A stretch of DNA of 8,772 bases from Chromatiales bacterium. Its GTDB lineage: Bacteria > Pseudomonadota > Gammaproteobacteria > Thiohalospirales > Thiohalospiraceae. The stretch is taken from contig JALSRO010000385.1 of NCBI GenBank assembly GCA_026984715.1, forward strand, positions 1 through 8,772, written 5' to 3'. Both the position numbers and the translations under genes were made by a program. Positions 5,548-8,772 of this stretch are shown here, one piece after another (position 1 is the stretch's first letter; each line of letters starts with the position of its first letter). The notes beneath the pieces were generated by a model. That model worked only from the letters and a program-made list of their open reading frames with translations. It had not been told where the DNA came from and ran no database searches.

Positions 5548-6717
5548 ATGGAGCATCGCAAGGAGATGCGGGGCAAGAAAGAAAATACAGAAAGAAGGCG
5601 TATTCTGCTGGCGGTCACCGGACTGTCGCCGCAGGTGATCACGGAGACCGTGTATGCCCTGGCCGTGGCCGGGCCGCCGGCATGGGTTCCCCACGAGGTC
5701 CACCTCGTCACCACCGCCGAGGGAGCCCGGCGGGCGCGTCTGGCACTGCTCTCCGAGCGTCCGGCCTGGTTTCCCCGCTTGCTGGAGGATTACGGACTGC
5801 CACCCATCGCCTTCGACGACGGCCACATCCACGTGCTGGATGACGAGAATGGCAATCCCCTGGATGACATCCGCACCCTGCATGACAACAGGCGGGCCGC
5901 CGACATGATCACCGCACTGGTACAACAGTTCACCGGCGACACGGAGAGCGAACTGCATCTCTCCATCGCCGGCGGCCGCAAAACCATGGGATACTATCTC
6001 GGCTACGCCCTTTCCCTGTTCGGCCGGCCACAGGACCGCCTCTCCCATGTGCTGGTCGACGAACCCTTCGAGTCCAGCTGGAATTTCTTCTATCCCACCC
6101 CCTACAGTCAGGTGATCGAAACCAGAGACAACTCCCTGGCCGATACCCGTGATGCGCGGGTGACGCTGGCAGAGATCCCCTTCGTCACCCTGCGTCATGG
6201 CCTGGATCAGCGCCTGCTCGAGGGGGAGGCAACCTTCAGCGAAGCGGTAGCGGCGGCCCGGCGCAGCTTCGCGCCGCCATCCCTGACCATCGATCTCGAC
6301 GGCCAGGCCATCGAGGCCGGCGGGCGGATCATCCACATCCCGCCCCGCCAGCTGGCCCTCTACAGCCTGTTCGCCCACCGCCTGCTGGACGGTGAAGATG
6401 CGGTACCGGCACCGCCGAAAGAGGTACCCGACGAGTGGTGGGCAGACCGTTTTCTGAAGGAATACCGGGCCATCCGCAGCGGCGCACTGGAGGACATCGA
6501 GCGCACCGAAAGAGCGCTGTCGAAGGGAATGGACGGTGACTACTTCTCCGAATGCAAGAGCAAACTGCACCGGCGTCTGCGCCAGGAACTGGGCAGCAAC
6601 GCCACCCCCTACCTGATCCACGACGGCGGCACCAGACCGCGCCAATACCGGCTCACCCTGCCTCCGCACGCGGTGCGTTTCGGCAAGCTTGCTGCGGATC
6701 GGTCCGGGAAAATCTGA
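5548..6717 (+). CDS. CRISPR-associated CARF protein, NE0113/TIGR02584 family ('ring nuclease Csm6')
   Basis: I recognise the family from ILLAVTGLSPQVITETVYAL (residues 19-38) and HLSIAGGRKTMGYY (137-150; S139, G142, G143, R144, K145), the two loops of a CARF domain that hold cyclic oligoadenylate, followed by SHVLVDEPFES. CARF proteins are the sensors of the messenger made by Cas10. The C-terminal half has a helix-rich segment (IIHIPPRQLALYSLFAHRL, residues 261-279) and a final LHRRLRQELG...PYLIH segment (340-358) that looks like a winged helix. I see no R-X4-6-H motif, so HEPN ribonuclease activity, expected of a true Csm6, is unsupported. A ring nuclease that degrades the messenger or a ligand-gated regulator fits better. 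I chose ATG 5548 (389 residues, GGGG at 5535-5538); the frame is open back to 5434 but that would overlap cas6 by 91 bases, and ATG 5566 has GGAG directly abutting it. Confidence 0.82.
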   Translation: MEHRKEMRGKKENTERRRILLAVTGLSPQVITETVYALAVAGPPAWVPHEVHLVTTAEGARRARLALLSERPAWFPRLLEDYGLPPIAFDDGHIHVLDDENGNPLDDIRTLHDNRRAADMITALVQQFTGDTESELHLSIAGGRKTMGYYLGYALSLFGRPQDRLSHVLVDEPFESSWNFFYPTPYSQVIETRDNSLADTRDARVTLAEIPFVTLRHGLDQRLLEGEATFSEAVAAARRSFAPPSLTIDLDGQAIEAGGRIIHIPPRQLALYSLFAHRLLDGEDAVPAPPKEVPDEWWADRFLKEYRAIRSGALEDIERTERALSKGMDGDYFSECKSKLHRRLRQELGSNATPYLIHDGGTRPRQYRLTLPPHAVRFGKLAADRSGKI

Positions 6718-6823
6718 GTTGATAATGCCGTAAAAACAAACGGAGATCATCAGCGAGCCTCTCAAGCAGAGCATGGACCAATAGATACTTGAACAGCCAA
6801 ACCAGACACAATCGAGGTGAGTT
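6718..6823. other. Spacer between the CARF gene and cas10
   Basis: This 106-base gap is longer than the one between cas6 and the CARF gene and is less GC-rich. It contains no repeat copy and no strong promoter that I can see. GAGGTGA at 6814-6820, just before the ATG at 6824, is a strong ribosome binding site. Confidence 0.5.
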
Positions 6824-8772
6824 ATGAAGGACAAACTGGATGCCAGCTGCCGCATGGCCTTTGCCGCCTATCTGCACGATCTGGGCAAATTTGCCGAGCG
6901 GGCACGTATTGACGAGGCGATGGAGAGAGACCAGGACGGCAATACTGTGGCGGATCGCAACAAGCAGTTGTATTGCCCAGGTTGGGAAGGCCGCCATACC
7001 CATGTCCATGCCGCGTACTCGGCTATAGCCATCGATCTTCTGGAGCCGTTCCTGCCACCACTGACCGGGACGGAAATCGCGCCGTTTGCAGAGTGGAAAG
7101 ACCCGGATGCGGACGATTCACTGATCAATGCCGCCGCCATGCATCACAAGCCACAAACATTTCTCCAGTGGGTAATTGCGACTGCGGACCGAGTGGCGTC
7201 GGGCTTTGAGCGAGACGAATTCGACGCTTACAACCGGGCGGAAGAGGGCACACAAGCGGGGCTAAATCACTATACGACGCGGCAACTCACCCTGTTTGAA
7301 CAGATACATCCGCAGAGCGGTAGAGGCAAGGCGAGTGCAAAAGCCGATCTGTCCTGGCGATATCCTCTCGCGCCTGCCAGCGTGACATCGCTCTTTCCGG
7401 TGCAGGCCAGTGAATGCGAGCACAGTGACAAAAAGAAAGCCCAGGCGGAATACCGAGCCATGTGGGATGGTTTCATGGGGGCTGTGAAGGCGATACCCCG
7501 GTCCCATCGCCAGAACTGGAGCCTGTGGCTCGATCACTTCGATTCCCTGTGGTCGGCCTATGCGGTATCGATTCCATCGGCGACGGCGGGCAAGACTAAG
7601 CCCGAGGTGTCGCTGTACGACCACTCACGCACCACCGCGGCGCTGGCCACCGCGCTCTGGCGCTTTCATCAGAGTGACGACGAGAACACCATCCGCGAAC
7701 AACTACGGGCCCAGTGGGACAGAGAGCGCCAACATCAGCACCTTGCCGAGCAGGCCTGGAACGACGACAAGTTCCTGCTGGTGATCGGCGATTTCTTCGG
7801 CATCCAGCCCTTCATTTTCGCCAATGGTGGAGAAACGCAGAAGAACGCGGCCAAGCTGTTGCGCGGGCGTTCGGCTTATGTGTCGCTGTTGACCGAATGC
7901 GCGGCACTGAAAATCCTCGATGAACTGGGATTGCCACCCACCAGCCAGGTGATCAACGCTGCGGGCAAATTCCTGATCGTCGCGCCCAACCTGCCGGAGG
8001 TTCGCGAAAAGCTGGGTAAATTGCAACGCGAATTCGATCAATGGTTTCTGCAACAGACCTGGGGTGAGTCGGGTATCGGCATCGCCTGGGAGCCGGCAGC
8101 CTGCGCCGACTTCGTCGATCACCGGGATAGCGGCGAGCCGCCGTTCAAGCTACTGATCGATCGCCTGTTCCAGCGGCTTGAAGACGTCAAGGCGCGCCGC
8201 CTCTCATTGTGTGGAGACGAAGCGCCCAAGCCGGTATTCGACGGCTTTCTCGACGCCTTCGATAACACCAAGGGCGCTTGCGCCATCGACGGCCGTTCAC
8301 CCGCTACCGAATCCATGCCCCAGGCGGACGGAAAATATGTCTGCAAGCTGGCGCTGGATCAGATCCACACCGGCAAGTGGCTGGCGCATCACGACCGGAT
8401 TCTCATCAGTGATGGCGCCGATATCCACAATGCGCTGAAACTGGATATTTTCGGCTACCGGGTCAGCTTTACTGGTAGCGAGGACGCCAGCGGCAAATTC
8501 GGCGCCTTGGCAGCGGAAGGCACACTGCGGCGAGCCTGGGATTATTCGCTGGCGGCGGAAAAGGAAGCCGTGCTGTTCAACGGCTACGCCCGCCGCAACA
8601 TCAACGCCTGGGTACCGCTGATGGGAGACGCCAATGCCTGGGAAGCCGACCGCTACAAGGGTATCGAGGAAGATGCCGAATGGGACGCCCGAGCACCCAA
8701 ATCCTTTGAACATATCGCCCGCGACGACCGCTGGCTGGACGAAAAGGATCACTGGAAAGGCACCGAAGCCCT
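6824..8772 (+). CDS. cas10: Cas10 (Csm1-like) large subunit of the type III effector, 3' end missing
   Basis: The frame is open from ATG 6824 to the window end: 649 residues without a stop. Cas10 anchors the type III complex, cuts DNA with its HD domain and makes cyclic oligoadenylate with its palm cyclase when target RNA is bound. Visible parts, in order: an N-terminal HD domain with YLHDLGKF (H18, D19), histidines H58/H60/H62, HHKP (H107, H108) and IATADRVASGFER (118-130); the first palm domain with FLLVIGDFFGIQPFIF (317-332) and LLRGRS (345-350); and a zinc-ribbon-like region around 463-518. The IGDFFGIQ and RGRS motifs favour the Csm1 (III-A) type. The window ends at KSFEHIA...HWKGTEA, just before the expected second palm with GGDD, so cyclase competence cannot be judged. 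The ribbon keeps one Cys of each pair (C486-A-I-D489; C507-K-L-A510). Genes for the other subunits presumably follow outside the window. Confidence 0.9.
   Translation, partial: MKDKLDASCRMAFAAYLHDLGKFAERARIDEAMERDQDGNTVADRNKQLYCPGWEGRHTHVHAAYSAIAIDLLEPFLPPLTGTEIAPFAEWKDPDADDSLINAAAMHHKPQTFLQWVIATADRVASGFERDEFDAYNRAEEGTQAGLNHYTTRQLTLFEQIHPQSGRGKASAKADLSWRYPLAPASVTSLFPVQASECEHSDKKKAQAEYRAMWDGFMGAVKAIPRSHRQNWSLWLDHFDSLWSAYAVSIPSATAGKTKPEVSLYDHSRTTAALATALWRFHQSDDENTIREQLRAQWDRERQHQHLAEQAWNDDKFLLVIGDFFGIQPFIFANGGETQKNAAKLLRGRSAYVSLLTECAALKILDELGLPPTSQVINAAGKFLIVAPNLPEVREKLGKLQREFDQWFLQQTWGESGIGIAWEPAACADFVDHRDSGEPPFKLLIDRLFQRLEDVKARRLSLCGDEAPKPVFDGFLDAFDNTKGACAIDGRSPATESMPQADGKYVCKLALDQIHTGKWLAHHDRILISDGADIHNALKLDIFGYRVSFTGSEDASGKFGALAAEGTLRRAWDYSLAAEKEAVLFNGYARRNINAWVPLMGDANAWEADRYKGIEEDAEWDARAPKSFEHIARDDRWLDEKDHWKGTEA

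Noticed and set aside
6718..6823. Separate promoter for cas10
   Set aside because: TTGAAC at 6789-6794 has no suitable -10 at 16-18 bases; the gap can be explained by a polycistronic transcript.
5431..6855. 474-residue minus-strand frame opposite the CARF gene
   Set aside because: It is a GC-bias shadow. It spans a gene boundary and the start of cas10 and shows no domain, while the + strand frame has clear CARF motifs.

Overview
The window looks like a stretch of a free-living or symbiotic gammaproteobacterial chromosome. The coding regions are GC-rich, the outer-membrane and lipoprotein types are Gram-negative, and the type III CRISPR genes resemble those of proteobacteria. The taxon is an inference from gene style, not a demonstrated match. 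All recognised genes lie on the + strand.

Layout. (1) 1-762 has no convincing gene. It holds a block of four consecutive hairpins at 174-329 and a right-truncated copy (A) of a repeat at about 469-648. (2) 763-2316 encodes a surface lipoprotein with a long Gly/Ser-rich stalk and a C-terminal glycosidase-like TIM-barrel domain. A Rho-independent terminator follows at 2362-2379. (3) 2407-2625 is repeat copy C, which has terminal inverted repeats and is in reverse orientation. (4) 2649-4174 is a two-gene, translationally coupled operon: a 70-residue DUF4266-type lipoprotein with a Gly/Cys tail, and a DUF3570-type outer-membrane beta-barrel. Its best promoter candidate lies inside the terminal inverted repeat of copy C. 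(5) 4209-4442 is repeat copy B, the most complete copy. (6) 4583 to the window end is a type III CRISPR effector operon: cas6, a CARF protein of the NE0113/TIGR02584 family (named 'ring nuclease Csm6' in public annotation), and cas10, which runs off the right edge before its GGDD cyclase motif.

How the parts work together. Cas6 would mature crRNAs. Cas10 (HD nuclease plus cyclase) would sense target RNA and make cyclic oligoadenylate. The CARF protein would bind, and possibly cleave, that messenger. It carries a C-terminal winged-helix-like segment and no visible HEPN R-X4-6-H motif. No CRISPR array, cas1 or cas2 is visible here.

The least explained structure is the repeat family. Three copies (A, B, C) occupy intergenic gaps. 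They share terminal and subterminal inverted repeats and a core around the 20-mer ACCCCATGATATTCAACGAC (one mismatch in C). The interiors are modular, and arm changes between copies compensate each other. They look like non-autonomous MITE-type elements that may also supply promoters.
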